The notes: generated by a model not told the origin, from the letters alone. A DNA stretch of 64,000 nucleotides from Synechococcus sp. PROS-U-1 (GCF_014279755.1 NZ_CP047951.1:1054001-1118000), one strand, 5' to 3'. Positions 7,581 to 15,856 are shown, numbered from the stretch's first letter. Numbers and translations: made by a program.

Positions 7581-7700
7581 TCAATTGCTTCCGCGCCCGT
7601 TTGGCGGTGTATGCACCGGGCGAGGTTTGAGTTGCGGCGTTTTTTGAGCCGCCTTGGTGATGGCCTGCAACAGAGTGGGGTAGGCAGTGGTTTGCGTCAT
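7581..7700 (-). CDS. possible 39-aa protein
   Basis: A short frame from ATG 7700 encodes MTQTTAYPTLLQAITKAAQK and a basic, proline-rich tail. No ribosome site or terminator is obvious. It is given because the opposite-strand frame in the same place looks less protein-like. Confidence 0.28.
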   Translation of the reverse strand: MTQTTAYPTLLQAITKAAQKTPQLKPRPVHTPPNGRGSN

Positions 7701-7863
7701 CTCAGCGTTTCAGGAACTGATTTCATCTTGTCGCTGCTTGGAGTGACGGAATGATGGATCGGCTACCGATCTGGCGGTTCAAGCTCTGACAGTTCGATTG
7801 TGGACTCAAAGCTTCCATTAATTCGTTGTTCTGCTGAACAGTTCGTCTGCAATTGGGTGATTT

Positions 7864-8133
7864 GTGATGCTTACTCAATGTGAAGCTGCTGGCGCCTCGA
7901 TCCTTCGTCCGTACGGTATGGACACGTTGGTTTTAGCAGCCATGAACAGCTCTCAAAGCAAAGATGATTGGGTGAAGGCCCAGCAACACAAGCTTCATAA
8001 ACCGATTGATGTAGACACATTGATGTGGGTGCGCAATCGCTTGATGCGACTGGAAGTGGAAGCCCGTTGGGCTGACCGCATTTGTGTGTTTGAGGAGTTC
8101 TTCCCTAACGACGCAATCATTCCGCGCATTTAA
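7864..8133 (+). CDS. hypothetical protein upstream of parA
   Basis: This protein of 88-89 residues starts at GTG 7864 or ATG 7867. It carries a helical, charged C-terminal half (DTLMWVRNRLMRLEVEARWADRICVFEEFFP). It ends 8 bases before the ParA-like gene on the same strand, so they may be a pair, with this as a small partner. No DNA-binding motif of a ParB is seen and the family is not recognised. Confidence 0.6.
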   Translation: MMLTQCEAAGASILRPYGMDTLVLAAMNSSQSKDDWVKAQQHKLHKPIDVDTLMWVRNRLMRLEVEARWADRICVFEEFFPNDAIIPRI

Positions 8134-8141
8134 ATCGAATA

Positions 8142-8789
8142 ATGTTTTTGACTGTTTTTGGCCAAAAGGGAGGTGTGGCAAAAACCTGCACCAGTCTTCA
8201 TCTGGCCTGTGTGTGGGCTCAACAGGGCCTGTCGGTGTGTGTTGTTGATGCGGATCGCAACCGCTCGGCAACCGCCTATGCCGCTCGGGGCATGCTCCCG
8301 TTTGAGGTGGTTCCAGTCGAGGCTGCAGCGAAAGCCACCCGCCATGCCCAAGTAATCATCACCGATGGTCAAGCCAGCAGCCATGAAGATGAACTCAAAA
8401 ATCTTTCGGCAGGTGCCGACCTTGTGCTGTTGCCGACCACGCCGCAGGCCCGATCTGTTGAGCTCACAATTGAGCTCTCCTCAATCCTCCGGCAAATGGG
8501 CACCATGCATGCCGCGTTGTTGGTGAAGGTGGATAGCCGTAAACAACGGCTTGCTCAGGATGCGCGCCAAATCTTGGATGGTTTTGGTGTGGATGTGATG
8601 CAAACCGAAATCCCCCTGTTGGCTGCGTTTGAAAAAGCGGAAGTGGAAGGTGTTTGTGTGTCTGATGCGGTAAGTGATCGTGGTCGAGCTGATCTGAGAC
8701 GCATGGGGGGATGGTCGGCCTATTGCCAGGCGGCTGTCCAGATTCGTGATCGTTTGTCCGTGGCCCCTTTGGATGCCCTCAGTGCCTGA
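8142..8789 (+). CDS. ParA/MinD-family ATPase (orphan)
   Basis: The 215-residue protein has the deviant Walker A KGGVAKT at residues 9-15, whose first lysine is the signature lysine of the ParA family. A Walker A' aspartate follows in CVVDADRNRS and an ITDGQA strand matches Walker B. ParA ATPases position DNA or protein cargo on the nucleoid. No parB or partition site is visible, and the neighbours are micro-genes, so its cargo is unknown. It is not evidence of a plasmid by itself. Confidence 0.85.
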   Translation: MFLTVFGQKGGVAKTCTSLHLACVWAQQGLSVCVVDADRNRSATAYAARGMLPFEVVPVEAAAKATRHAQVIITDGQASSHEDELKNLSAGADLVLLPTTPQARSVELTIELSSILRQMGTMHAALLVKVDSRKQRLAQDARQILDGFGVDVMQTEIPLLAAFEKAEVEGVCVSDAVSDRGRADLRRMGGWSAYCQAAVQIRDRLSVAPLDALSA

Positions 8790-9014
8790 AACGGCAATGG
8801 AGACACGCACTGCGTCGGTCGCCGATCGGACAGACAGCTCGGAAGGTTGCCGCAAGGATTGGTTGAGTTGATCGTTGCTGATGGGTCGAAGTTCCTGGTT
8901 GAAAAACCCCACCCGTTGCTCAGCAGCTTCCACTTGGCAGCCCCAGGAGCCTTCCGCATCGTCAGCGCAACCTTCGCTGAAGCCCTCCCAGGCAGTTGCT
9001 GTGCTGAAACCCAT
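8481..9014 (-). CDS. possible hypothetical protein overlapping parA antisense
   Basis: The first 75 codons (MGFSTATAWEGFSEGCADD onward) lie in the gap after parA. They have normal codon use and look like real protein (WEGF, GSWGCQVEAAEQRV, FFNQEL). The frame then stays open for another 100 codons antisense to parA, which is unusual. Either the true gene is short and the tail is chance, or the whole frame is chance. A competing plus-strand frame at 8881-9036 is serine- and proline-rich and looks worse. Confidence 0.35.
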   Translation of the reverse strand: MGFSTATAWEGFSEGCADDAEGSWGCQVEAAEQRVGFFNQELRPISNDQLNQSLRQPSELSVRSATDAVRVSIAVSGTEGIQRGHGQTITNLDSRLAIGRPSPHASQISSTTITYRIRHTNTFHFRFFKRSQQGDFGLHHIHTKTIQDLARILSKPLFTAIHLHQQRGMHGAHLPED

Positions 9015-9032
9015 CACCTCTGGTGAGGCGGC

Positions 9033-9119
9033 ATGATTGAAACGGTTGTATTGCTTGCGATCGGCCTGTCCATGGCCGGCGTGGTTCTGGGGAATCTGAC
9101 CACGGATGAGTCGGTCTAA
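9033..9119 (+). CDS. 28-aa single-span membrane peptide
   Basis: MIETVVLLAIGLSMAGVVLG is a single helix followed by NLTTDESV. GGTGAGG lies 5 bases before the ATG and is a good ribosome site. It heads a run of three close plus-strand micro-genes. Confidence 0.45.
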   Translation: MIETVVLLAIGLSMAGVVLGNLTTDESV

Positions 9120-9143
9120 GTTCGGAGCCCATCTCTGTGCCTG

Positions 9144-9302
9144 ATGCCAGATCTCTTTGCTTTCATGCTCGGGCAGCTCGAGATCAGCGATCTCACTGCG
9201 GCATTTCTGGCTTTGGTGGCGCTGGTGTTTGTCGGAAGTTTCGCTGTGGTGTCGTTGCAGACGGGTGAATTGATCAAACCGCCCAAAAATAAAAATGACT
9301 GA
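9144..9302 (+). CDS. 52-aa single-span membrane protein
   Basis: A short polar N-terminus (MPDLFAFMLGQLEISD) precedes one hydrophobic helix (AAFLALVALVFVGSFAVV) and a lysine-rich tail (KPPKNKND). Its stop overlaps the start of the next gene by 8 bases, which suggests translational coupling. The function is unknown. Confidence 0.5.
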   Translation: MPDLFAFMLGQLEISDLTAAFLALVALVFVGSFAVVSLQTGELIKPPKNKND

Positions 9303-9504
9303 AACCTGTTTGGTGAATGGTCAGCGGATTGTTTTGACGGTCCCCAGCGATCGTGTTGTTGCTGAGCGTGTGATGCGTCACATCAAACGGCGCATGGAAG
9401 AAGACGACTGGAGGCCCTACACCTGCAAAGCCGATGCCCTTCGAGCATGGCGCCGCCTCGGGGGCATCCGGGCGCAGATCCTGCATGCCCTGAACTTGGT
9501 GTGA
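9295..9504 (+). CDS. small hypothetical protein (69 aa)
   Basis: The 69-residue protein MTETCLVNGQRIVLTVPSDR has a beta-rich start and then a basic helical part (AERVMRHIKRRMEEDDW and ADALRAWRRLGG). It overlaps the membrane micro-gene upstream by 8 bases. It is not recognised; its basic nature would allow nucleic-acid binding. Confidence 0.6.
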   Translation: MTETCLVNGQRIVLTVPSDRVVAERVMRHIKRRMEEDDWRPYTCKADALRAWRRLGGIRAQILHALNLV

Positions 9505-9518
9505 TGGCCCGCTGAAGC

Positions 9519-9626
9519 TCAGAACGATTCCAGTAGCTGAGTCATCGCTGCCGCTGCACCGATCCCACCGAAGAACAGAACCACCGGGAGGAAAACAGGC
9601 CAGCGAACGGTTGCGTTGGGAATCAT
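9519..9626 (-). CDS. 35-aa single-span membrane protein
   Basis: MIPNATVRWPVFLPVVLFFG begins a one-helix protein ending AAAAMTQLLESF. It lies between two plus-strand genes and reads away from the oxidoreductase. The ribosome site is not clear. Confidence 0.45.
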   Translation of the reverse strand: MIPNATVRWPVFLPVVLFFGGIGAAAAMTQLLESF

Positions 9627-9717
9627 TGGATCTTCACGAGTGCGTGAGGTTGAGGCTATGGAATTCCACCGCTGTGTGGCGATGGCGACCGTTCCCGCTT
9701 CAGCGCTCCATGATGCG

Positions 9718-11382
9718 ATGACGATTCACTGGATTCCTGACGCGTCAATGCCTGAGCATTCCAAGGTCATCAACTCTGGCTCTTCCCATGTGGTGGTGAT
9801 CGGCGGTGGCTGGGGCGGCTGGGGTGCAGCAAAAGCCCTCTGCGAAGCGGGCGTGCGCGTCACCCTGATCGATGGGATGACGGATCCCACGGGGCGGACG
9901 CCGATGCGCACCGCAAGTGGCAAACCCTTTGAAGCGGGCACCCGTGGTTTCTGGAGGGATTACCCCAACATCAATGCGATGACGGATGAGCTTGGGCTCG
10001 CCGATGTGTTCACTGACTTCACCAGCAGTGCCTTCTGGTCCCCCGCTGGTCTGGAGGCCACAGCACCCGTCTTTGGTGATGGGCTGCAGCTCCCCAGCCC
10101 CCTGGGACAAGCCATGGCGACGATTAAAAACTTCAAGCGCCTTCCAGTTGCCGATCGCTTGAGCATTGCCGGGCTTCTGGTAGCAATGCTGGATTTGAAC
10201 CGCAGTGAGACGACATTTCGGAACTATGACGCCATCGATGCGTTGACGCTCTTCCGCCAACTGAAGATCAGTGAGCGGATGATTAACGAGTTCTTGCGTC
10301 CCATTCTCCTGGTGGGTCTGTTCAAGCCACCCGAAGAATTATCGGCAGCCGTCACCATGGAGCTGCTCTATTACTACGCATTAGCGCATCAAGACTCCTT
10401 CGATGTGCGTTGGATTCGTTCCGGAACCATCGCCGAGCAGCTGATTGCCCCATTGGCGGAACGCTTGCTGGACCATTGGCGGCTCACCGTTTTGGGAGGA
10501 ACGCTGGCCACGCGCCTCAATCTTGATCACAACGCAGGGGCCATCCAGTCTGTGGAGATCCGTTCGCTGGCAGCAGGACAAACAAGCGTGATCGACGATG
10601 TTGATGCGGTTGTGCTGGCGGTGGGTGCCAAGGGCATGAAGGCGCTGATGACGCAGTCGCCGAGCTGCGCCGATGCTCTGCCGGAGCTGGTGGCTGCCGG
10701 CAGCCTGGGCGCGATCGATGTGGTGTCGGTGCGGTTGTGGCTGGATCGCTATGTCGCGGTCGCCGACCCCGCCAATGTCTTCTCCCGCTTTACCTCCTTG
10801 CAGGGTTCTGGCGCCACCTTCTTCATGCTGGACCAGCTGCAGAAAGAGGATGAAGCGGAACTCTGGGGCGGTCGTTCACCTCAGGGTTCCGTTGTCGCCA
10901 GCGACTTCTACAACGCTACGGCGATTGCGGCGTTGAGTGATCAGGAGATCGTCGACACCCTGTTGCATGAGCTTCTGCCGCAGGCGGCGCAGGGATTTCG
11001 GCTGGCTCAGGTTCTGGAGTGTGAGGTGCGGCGTTACCCGGGTTCGGTGTCGTTGTTTTCACCCGGCAGCTTCAGCCAACGTCCGCCGCTGCAAACATCG
11101 CTTCAATCACTTGTTTGCGCTGGTGACTGGGTGCGGATGGGGGAACGCGAGCACGGTGCCAAGGGGCTCTGCCAAGAACGGGCCTATGTCTGCGGCCTTG
11201 AAGCAGCCAATGCTTTGTTGCGCAGTGGAGTGGTGATCGGAGCGGATCCCACCAAGACACGAGAGCACAAGGTGCTTCCGATTCGTCCCGAGGAGCCCCA
11301 GGTGCTGTTTGGGCGGGCGATGAACAAACTCGTGATGGATCCGTTGGAGGCTTTTGGCATCCGTTGGCCTTGGATGCCCTGA
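9718..11382 (+). CDS. FAD-dependent oxidoreductase, carotenoid desaturase/isomerase-like
   Basis: This protein of about 554 residues has a dinucleotide-binding start (HVVVIGGGWGGWGAAKAL) and a C-terminal FAD-contact region (LVCAGDWVRMGEREHGAKGL, then ERAYVCGLEAANAL), as in phytoene desaturase, amine oxidase and related proteins. The substrate is not certain; carotenoid or other isoprenoid oxidation is the usual role in cyanobacteria. Starts at 9616, 9660, 9718 and 9748 are all in frame. 9718 or 9748 is preferred because the Rossmann motif should lie near the N-terminus. Confidence 0.8.
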   Translation: MTIHWIPDASMPEHSKVINSGSSHVVVIGGGWGGWGAAKALCEAGVRVTLIDGMTDPTGRTPMRTASGKPFEAGTRGFWRDYPNINAMTDELGLADVFTDFTSSAFWSPAGLEATAPVFGDGLQLPSPLGQAMATIKNFKRLPVADRLSIAGLLVAMLDLNRSETTFRNYDAIDALTLFRQLKISERMINEFLRPILLVGLFKPPEELSAAVTMELLYYYALAHQDSFDVRWIRSGTIAEQLIAPLAERLLDHWRLTVLGGTLATRLNLDHNAGAIQSVEIRSLAAGQTSVIDDVDAVVLAVGAKGMKALMTQSPSCADALPELVAAGSLGAIDVVSVRLWLDRYVAVADPANVFSRFTSLQGSGATFFMLDQLQKEDEAELWGGRSPQGSVVASDFYNATAIAALSDQEIVDTLLHELLPQAAQGFRLAQVLECEVRRYPGSVSLFSPGSFSQRPPLQTSLQSLVCAGDWVRMGEREHGAKGLCQERAYVCGLEAANALLRSGVVIGADPTKTREHKVLPIRPEEPQVLFGRAMNKLVMDPLEAFGIRWPWMP

Positions 11383-11414
11383 TCTCGAGGGCACCAGGGC
11401 ATCGTCAGTGATGT

Positions 11415-11597
11415 TCAGAAATTCAGTTGTCCGGAGAGCCAAAGCTCTTGCCAAGATCCTGGAGCTGAGGCGTTCAGCGCCATGAAGATGGTCACGCTGA
11501 TGCCGCCGAGAGTGAGGCCCACCCCCATCATGATCAGGGCGGTCAGACCTTCCGCTTGGGTGAGGGGTTGCTTGTCGAGAAAGCGACGCTTGGCCAT
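11415..11597 (-). CDS. 60-aa membrane protein
   Basis: MAKRRFLDKQPLTQAEGLTA precedes one long hydrophobic helix (LIMMGVGLTLGGISVTIFMAL) and a short outside tail. The start chosen at 11597 removes 17 unlikely upstream residues. It is convergent with the FAD oxidoreductase. This is a typical cyanobacterial small membrane protein of unknown role. Confidence 0.55.
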   Translation of the reverse strand: MAKRRFLDKQPLTQAEGLTALIMMGVGLTLGGISVTIFMALNASAPGSWQELWLSGQLNF

Positions 11598-11649
11598 GGC
11601 TGTGGATCTGATGCTCCTGTTCTGCATCGGCTTCAGGGCACTTGGCAAC

Positions 11650-12130
11650 TGGCCGTATCACTCATTCATGGAGAGCAAGCTCTTCAGAACATCGCTTGTT
11701 TGCAACGCCCGAGTTTTGATCTCAAGCGATGAAACTCAGCGTTGCTTAGGTTGTTGATCTGAGCTTGACGCTGCCCAGATGGGTTTCATCATGCAGTCAT
11801 GACTGGTTTGATCTGCGGCATGACAGCCCTGTGGCTCCACTCCTGGTGGTGTTGCAGAACAACCAATTCGCCAGCTGTTAAACGAAGCTGGCCATACCCG
11901 CGTTCTTGGAAAAATAGTTCTGATCTGTATGAAAGGCCCTGTCGCCGCCATCGTCACCTCAGAGCACGCACCCAACTGACTGCCCGCAGTCGACGCTTCG
12001 CGGCGGCTCCCTGAGGCGATCGGATCCCACTGTTGTTCAGACAGTGCATCTGCGGGGCGATTAAGCCAACGCTCGACTTTGCCTCATTGTTTTTTCAAGG
12101 GGCCAAAATCTTTGGGCAACGTCCTTTCAG
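11650..12130. other. 480-base stretch without a convincing gene
   Basis: Both strands carry open frames here, but none combines a plausible start, ribosome site and protein-like composition. One plus-strand frame (about 11835-11980) reads like protein (QPIRQLLNEAGHTRVLGK) but has no ATG in a sensible place and could be a decayed gene. No terminator, tRNA or repeat is evident. Confidence 0.4.
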
Positions 12131-12137
12131 CTTTCAT

Positions 12138-12395
12138 CTAGACAGGGATCTTCACAGGCAACATCGCGGATTCGTGTCGGCTCCAACGTGTCCAAGGTCG
12201 CTCTGATCGAGGGGCGACTTGGTTTTGGCTTGAGAGTTGAAGGGACGTCTCTGTTTTGCTCTGAGCTTGCTGCTCCAGCTCTGCACTGAGGAAGAGTCCT
12301 GCAATGGAAACCATCACGATGGTCAGGAGTGCCGCGAACAGATACATCGTCGACCGAGCAATGGCTTGTTCCTGTTCCTTGCTCAGGTCGCTCAT
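12138..12395 (-). CDS. 85-aa membrane-anchored protein
   Basis: MSDLSKEQEQAIARSTMYLF leads into one hydrophobic helix (AALLTIVMVSIAGLFLSAEL) followed by a long polar glutamine- and serine-rich tail. The ATG at 12395 fits better than the one at 12476, which adds an ill-composed leader. The function is unknown. Confidence 0.5.
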   Translation of the reverse strand: MSDLSKEQEQAIARSTMYLFAALLTIVMVSIAGLFLSAELEQQAQSKTETSLQLSSQNQVAPRSERPWTRWSRHESAMLPVKIPV

Positions 12396-12604
12396 GGCGT
12401 CGACAAAAATCTGATCAAGGTGTATCAGTTCGAACTCTTTTCTGCGGTTACAGAGAGTGTTGTTTTGTGTGCACACCTGAAGCCGACGCCGTTGAAAGTG
12501 GATGAGCCGAGGTCATTGGCTGCAGATGTCACCGTCTTGGTAGATCTCGTTACCAAAAATCGTTAAGCTCTCTCAATAACGCTCCATTGCTAAGCGGCAG
12601 TCCA

Positions 12605-12736
12605 TTGGTTGAGGTTGGCAGGGAAAAACGGCGTCAGCAATTGATGGGTCTGGCTTTTGCAGCAGCAGCTGTTGGTGTTTTAACGCTCCTGACGATTCGT
12701 CTTGGCATCTGTTGCGCCTGGTTCGGTTCGCATTGA
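12605..12736 (+). CDS. possible 43-aa membrane protein (TTG start)
   Basis: The frame VEVGREKRRQQLMGLAFAAA continues as a hydrophobic helix (VGVLTLLTIRLGICCAW) with positive residues before it, a plausible small membrane protein. Only TTG starts (12587, 12605) or the internal ATG 12644 are available, and no ribosome site is clear. Confidence 0.3.
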   Translation: MVEVGREKRRQQLMGLAFAAAAVGVLTLLTIRLGICCAWFGSH

Positions 12737-12774
12737 CGGTTGCCTGTCTGGGCTGGCGCTGTCTTGTGCTGCCG

Positions 12775-12835
12775 CTACATCTGGTGCTCTATTGAGCGAG
12801 GGATGCCATTCCTTCGTCCTCGGCGCCAGATGTAG
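12775..12835 (+). ncRNA. long inverted repeat, possible small RNA hairpin
   Basis: CTACATCTGGTGC (12775-12787) faces GCGCCAGATGTAG (12823-12835), a 13-pair stem with one G-U pair and a 35-base loop. It lies about 60 bases before a plus-strand terminator (12897-12925). The pair could be the body and end of a small transcript. No convincing coding frame covers it. Confidence 0.35.
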
Positions 12836-12896
12836 TGCCTCATGGTCTTGCTTGTGGATGCAGGACCGGTATGTTTCATGTGTCCCCCATCACCTG

Positions 12897-12925
12897 GCTC
12901 CAGTCCTTGTGGCTGGGGCTTTTTT
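12897..12925 (+). terminator. intrinsic terminator
   Basis: GCTCCAGTC pairs with GGCTGGGGC (two G-U pairs) around CTTGT and is followed by six T. No annotated gene ends close upstream, which supports a non-coding or micro-ORF transcript before it. Confidence 0.65.
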
Positions 12926-13050
12926 GTGGCCCAGTTCAGAACGGTTGTATCACTGCAAGCCAATCTCCGAATTTCTTAAGTGACATCGCTTCGTTTTTTC
13001 CGCTGCGTTCAGTGCGGATTCCTTAACTTGTAGAGCCACGACTGCATTTG

Positions 13051-13224
13051 ATGTCCTCCGCTGAGCTGTCGAGCATCAAATGGGAGCAGGATGGGGAGAT
13101 GTCTGCTCAAGACACGTGGAACCTTGTAAAAAAACTCACCAAGGTGGAAGAGCAAGACAACGCATCAAGTTTGTTGCACTTGTCTTCAAAGCACAGTCAC
13201 TCAAAACGCTCCAATCGCCACTAA
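13051..13224 (+). CDS. 57-aa hypothetical protein
   Basis: MSSAELSSIKWEQDGEMSAQ is followed by a charged, serine- and histidine-rich tail (HLSSKHSHSKRSNRH). No ribosome site is evident and no family is recognised. It is soluble by composition. Confidence 0.35.
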   Translation: MSSAELSSIKWEQDGEMSAQDTWNLVKKLTKVEEQDNASSLLHLSSKHSHSKRSNRH

Positions 13225-13379
13225 GTCGGCTCATAAACTGATCAAGTTCCAATATTGTGTACTGAAACAAACCTTGAGTTGAGCGCTATATAGATTTCAC
13301 AATTAAGGAGTTGTTGGGAATACTGATCGATTCAGACAGTCAAGTCGTGCATTTTTAAAACAGCAGATTGAGATTGAAT

Positions 13380-14096
13380 TTACATTCCTGCGCGGATGCT
13401 GGTGATGACGGCTTGAGTGCGGTCTTTTACGCCCAGCTTGCTGATGATCGTGCTGACGTGTGTTTTGACAGTTTCTGGACTGACGACCATTGATGCTGCG
13501 ATGTCCTTATTGTTCATTCCTCGGCACAAGGCTTCCAAGACTTCTATCTCCCGCCCTGACAGATTGTTGAGGATCTGGCTCTTCTGGAAGCCCGCCATCT
13601 CTCTGACGTCTTTCGGGTAGTAGGACGAACCATTGGCGATGGCTGATAGGGACTGAAAAAAGTCTCCCTTGATGCCTTTGCCGATCGAGCTGACGAAGGC
13701 GATTCCATCAATATGAGCATCAAGGGCTTCCCTCACCACCTCTTGGTTCTCTCGGTGAAGGGAAAGCAGCACCCTGGTTTTTGGGCTGACCTGATTGACC
13801 TTGTTGGCCAAGTGGATCCCATAGCCCTGCTCCAGAGACTCAGTGACATACAGCAGGCCGGGTTGCTTTTCCTTGCAGGCAGCTAGGGCTTCACGCTCTG
13901 TGCTGAATGTCCCCACCAGGGTGTTGGTGATCGGGGGCACCATGCTGAAAGCACCCAGGGTTAATAGATCTCCCATTGCTACGACTGACGTCGTGCCGGC
14001 CCAGAGGCTCCTGCTCTCCTGGAGAACACCTTGGATCGTCTCTGACTTTGGGTTGAATTCCACCGATTGAGGGAGGGCCAGGCCTTGGTCGCCCAC
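13380..14096 (-). CDS. LuxR-type regulator with degenerate receiver domain
   Basis: This protein of about 238 residues ends in a clear LuxR/GerE helix-turn-helix (LSGREIEVLEALCRGMNNKDIA, then SPETVKTHVSTIISKLGVKD). The N-terminal 150 residues have receiver-like spacing, but the position of the phosphorylated aspartate reads LLYVTES. Phosphorylation is therefore unlikely and it may respond to a ligand or partner. GTG 14096 is the likely start; ATG 13976 is an alternative. The target genes are unknown; the dispersed repeat and phnZ fragment begin just upstream. Confidence 0.8.
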   Translation of the reverse strand: MGDQGLALPQSVEFNPKSETIQGVLQESRSLWAGTTSVVAMGDLLTLGAFSMVPPITNTLVGTFSTEREALAACKEKQPGLLYVTESLEQGYGIHLANKVNQVSPKTRVLLSLHRENQEVVREALDAHIDGIAFVSSIGKGIKGDFFQSLSAIANGSSYYPKDVREMAGFQKSQILNNLSGREIEVLEALCRGMNNKDIAASMVVSPETVKTHVSTIISKLGVKDRTQAVITSIRAGM

Positions 14097-14150
14097 TCAT
14101 CTTGGAGATGGATTGAAAGCCTGTCAGGCAGCAGCGCCGCTCTGGGTTTT

Positions 14151-14400
14151 TGCGCCGTAGTGGGTGGTTTGATCCTGGCCTGATCCATTCCTCTGCAGAA
14201 TCACTGCATTGATAGGGAGTGTGGTGGCTGGAGCTGGTGTGAATCCTGCTGATCAGCGCTGGGGTTTCTGGCCGCTGCTGCCACTTTGTTCCAAGTTGCA
14301 GGAACAGGCCTGAGGGGCTTGTCCCTGAGTTGTCTTTCGTTTTTTATGCAACTGGGATCAATGGTGTGCAACTCCCAGACAGCTGACCTCGCTTGAATCC
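14151..14400 (+). repeat. dispersed repeat, copy 1 (chrA/DUF4336 junction type)
   Basis: This copy starts inside a match to the last codons of chrA (TGCGCCG, then GTGGGTGGTTTGA). It goes on through the shared TGCAGAATCACTGCA hairpin into the first codons of the DUF4336 gene (reading VAGAGVNPADQRWGFWPLLP), then diverges. An AGGGGC/GTCCCT hairpin follows and then CAACTGGGATCAATGGTG, shared with the copies at 17434 and 20431. It runs straight into the phnZ fragment. Confidence 0.85.
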
Positions 14401-14404
14401 TGCT

Positions 14405-14645
14405 TTATATGAGATGGTCCAAGACGACCTGCCGGTAGGCATCCAATTCGGGCACTTCAACCCCATTAACCTCGGCTCGGTCGTCCCAGCGCCGCAGCGC
14501 CATGGCATCGTCCATCCCCTCTAAGGCCAACAGGCGCATCGCTTCTGAACGGCTCAGTTCTCCACCCTGCACAGCGAAACTGCGTTTTGACGCATCAGAT
14601 GGCCCCGCAAAATACGTCTCATCCAGCGAACACAGCAGACGTTTT
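14405..14645 (-). pseudogene. phnZ: C-terminal fragment of phnZ
   Basis: About 80 in-frame codons match the C-terminus of the intact phnZ at 20658-21263: AKRLLCSLDETYFAG, GGELSRSEAMRLLALEGMDD and VVLDHLI then TAA. The N-terminal two thirds, with the HD metal site, are absent, so it cannot be an active oxygenase. The frame is intact but differs at several positions, so the copy is not brand new. Its position after repeat copy 1 copies the arrangement at 20431-20905. Confidence 0.85.
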
Positions 14646-14647
14646 GC

Positions 14648-14847
14648 TCAGATATGAAGCTTCGACGACGTAGCGGATTGCATTAGATATTCTATGAAAC
14701 TAGCGCAGGTTTCAAAAGGTTTATCAATCTGGCGTTTCTCTTGTTTGCGACTTTCCTTGAATTAACACTCACAATCAAGCGTCAGAAAGTCAGGTTTTAA
14801 TTAATGACTGTTGGTAACTGGGATCGACTCATTGTCCGACTGATTTG
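14648..14847. other. AT-rich gap between phnZ fragment and desaturase
   Basis: The 200 bases have lower GC than the neighbours and no plausible gene, terminator or repeat. Confidence 0.4.
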
Positions 14848-15846
14848 TTATGGGATTGTGGTCAGGCTTGCATTGCTTGGGTCCCATAAAACAAATTTTG
14901 AACATTCAAGCATGCTTTCTAGGTGCAATGTTGGTACGTTTCTCAACAGGTGTTGATTGCACTGATGACAAGCTTTAAGGTTGTAATTTGGTATTCTTTC
15001 GCAAAGGTGATGAATATTGTGAAAGCCGATATTGGCTGTGAACCATTGCAGCAATGGTGGGAGGATGAGTAAGCTCGAGCCTTCTAATGCCCCTCGTATC
15101 GGGCTCCAGCCTTCGCTTGGATTGGCGTAGCTATTTTCAAATATGTGTTGTACGTAAAAAACGTAAATCAAGCTACTAGCTGTGAGGCAAAGGATAATGC
15201 TGTAAAGGCTCAGAAATAATCCAAAGCCAATCCACGATCCTAGGCAGACAACCCCAATCAAGCTAAAAAAGTTGCTCAGGCAAAGATCGTTGAATTCTTC
15301 CCTGGATCCCCACATGCGATTCTTTGGGCTGACGAGGCCAACCAAGAGATCCAATCTAGGTTTGATCGCTAAATAATAGAAGCCACCCGGTAGCGCCATG
15401 AGTGGGTGGTGGATTGTCGTGTAGATCCTTTGCTCTTTGCGGCTGAGATTTAGGAATTCGTCCAGGCTCAGAAAATCAGCAACCCCTCGATAGCGTTCCC
15501 AGTCTCCGTTTGTTTTGTGATGATAAGCGTGGTCAATGGACCAGGACAGCTGCGGAACCGCATTGATGACGCCAAAAAGGAATCCAAAGATCCGATTCAG
15601 TCTTGGGGTTTCAAACAATGATCCATGGCCGCAATCATGCATTAATGAAAAACTTCTCAGTGAAAAAAGGCTGAGAATGATTAGAAAAGGTGGAGTGAGC
15701 CAGGGGGAGATCTCTGTGGCTTGAAGCATCAGCCACCACAACAGCCCATAGGGAATCAGGGTATTGCTGATCTGAATGAGAGCTTTTCGATTGCTGCGTG
15801 TCGTAAAAGGCTTCAGGCAGAAGTCTTGATAGGACGGTGATTCCAT
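14848..15846 (-). CDS. membrane fatty acid desaturase
   Basis: The 332-residue membrane protein has the three histidine boxes of acyl-lipid desaturases: HDCGH at 70-74, HAYHH at 106-110 and HNIHH at 276-280. A QHIFE stretch at 234-238 is found in the Delta12/omega-type branch. These boxes bind a di-iron centre that inserts double bonds in membrane lipids. ATG 15846 is chosen over an upstream start because it lies 10 bases after the preceding gene. Regiospecificity cannot be told, and a carotenoid ketolase or hydroxylase is less likely. Lower GC suggests an accessory gene. Confidence 0.85.
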   Translation of the reverse strand: MESPSYQDFCLKPFTTRSNRKALIQISNTLIPYGLLWWLMLQATEISPWLTPPFLIILSLFSLRSFSLMHDCGHGSLFETPRLNRIFGFLFGVINAVPQLSWSIDHAYHHKTNGDWERYRGVADFLSLDEFLNLSRKEQRIYTTIHHPLMALPGGFYYLAIKPRLDLLVGLVSPKNRMWGSREEFNDLCLSNFFSLIGVVCLGSWIGFGLFLSLYSIILCLTASSLIYVFYVQHIFENSYANPSEGWSPIRGALEGSSLLILPPLLQWFTANIGFHNIHHLCERIPNYNLKACHQCNQHLLRNVPTLHLESMLECSKFVLWDPSNASLTTIP

Positions 15847-15856
15847 TGGGAGTCGT

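Noticed and set aside
8881-9036. Plus-strand 51-codon frame after parA
   Set aside because: Serine-, proline- and alanine-rich composition looks like a shadow of the opposite strand, and no family or ribosome site supports it.
11736-12014. Overlapping small frames on both strands
   Set aside because: Rare-residue composition (many Trp, Cys, Arg) and no start signals. Neither looks like a real protein.
12775-12963. Minus-strand 62-codon frame
   Set aside because: It is explained by the long inverted repeat and the terminator. The composition is shadow-like.
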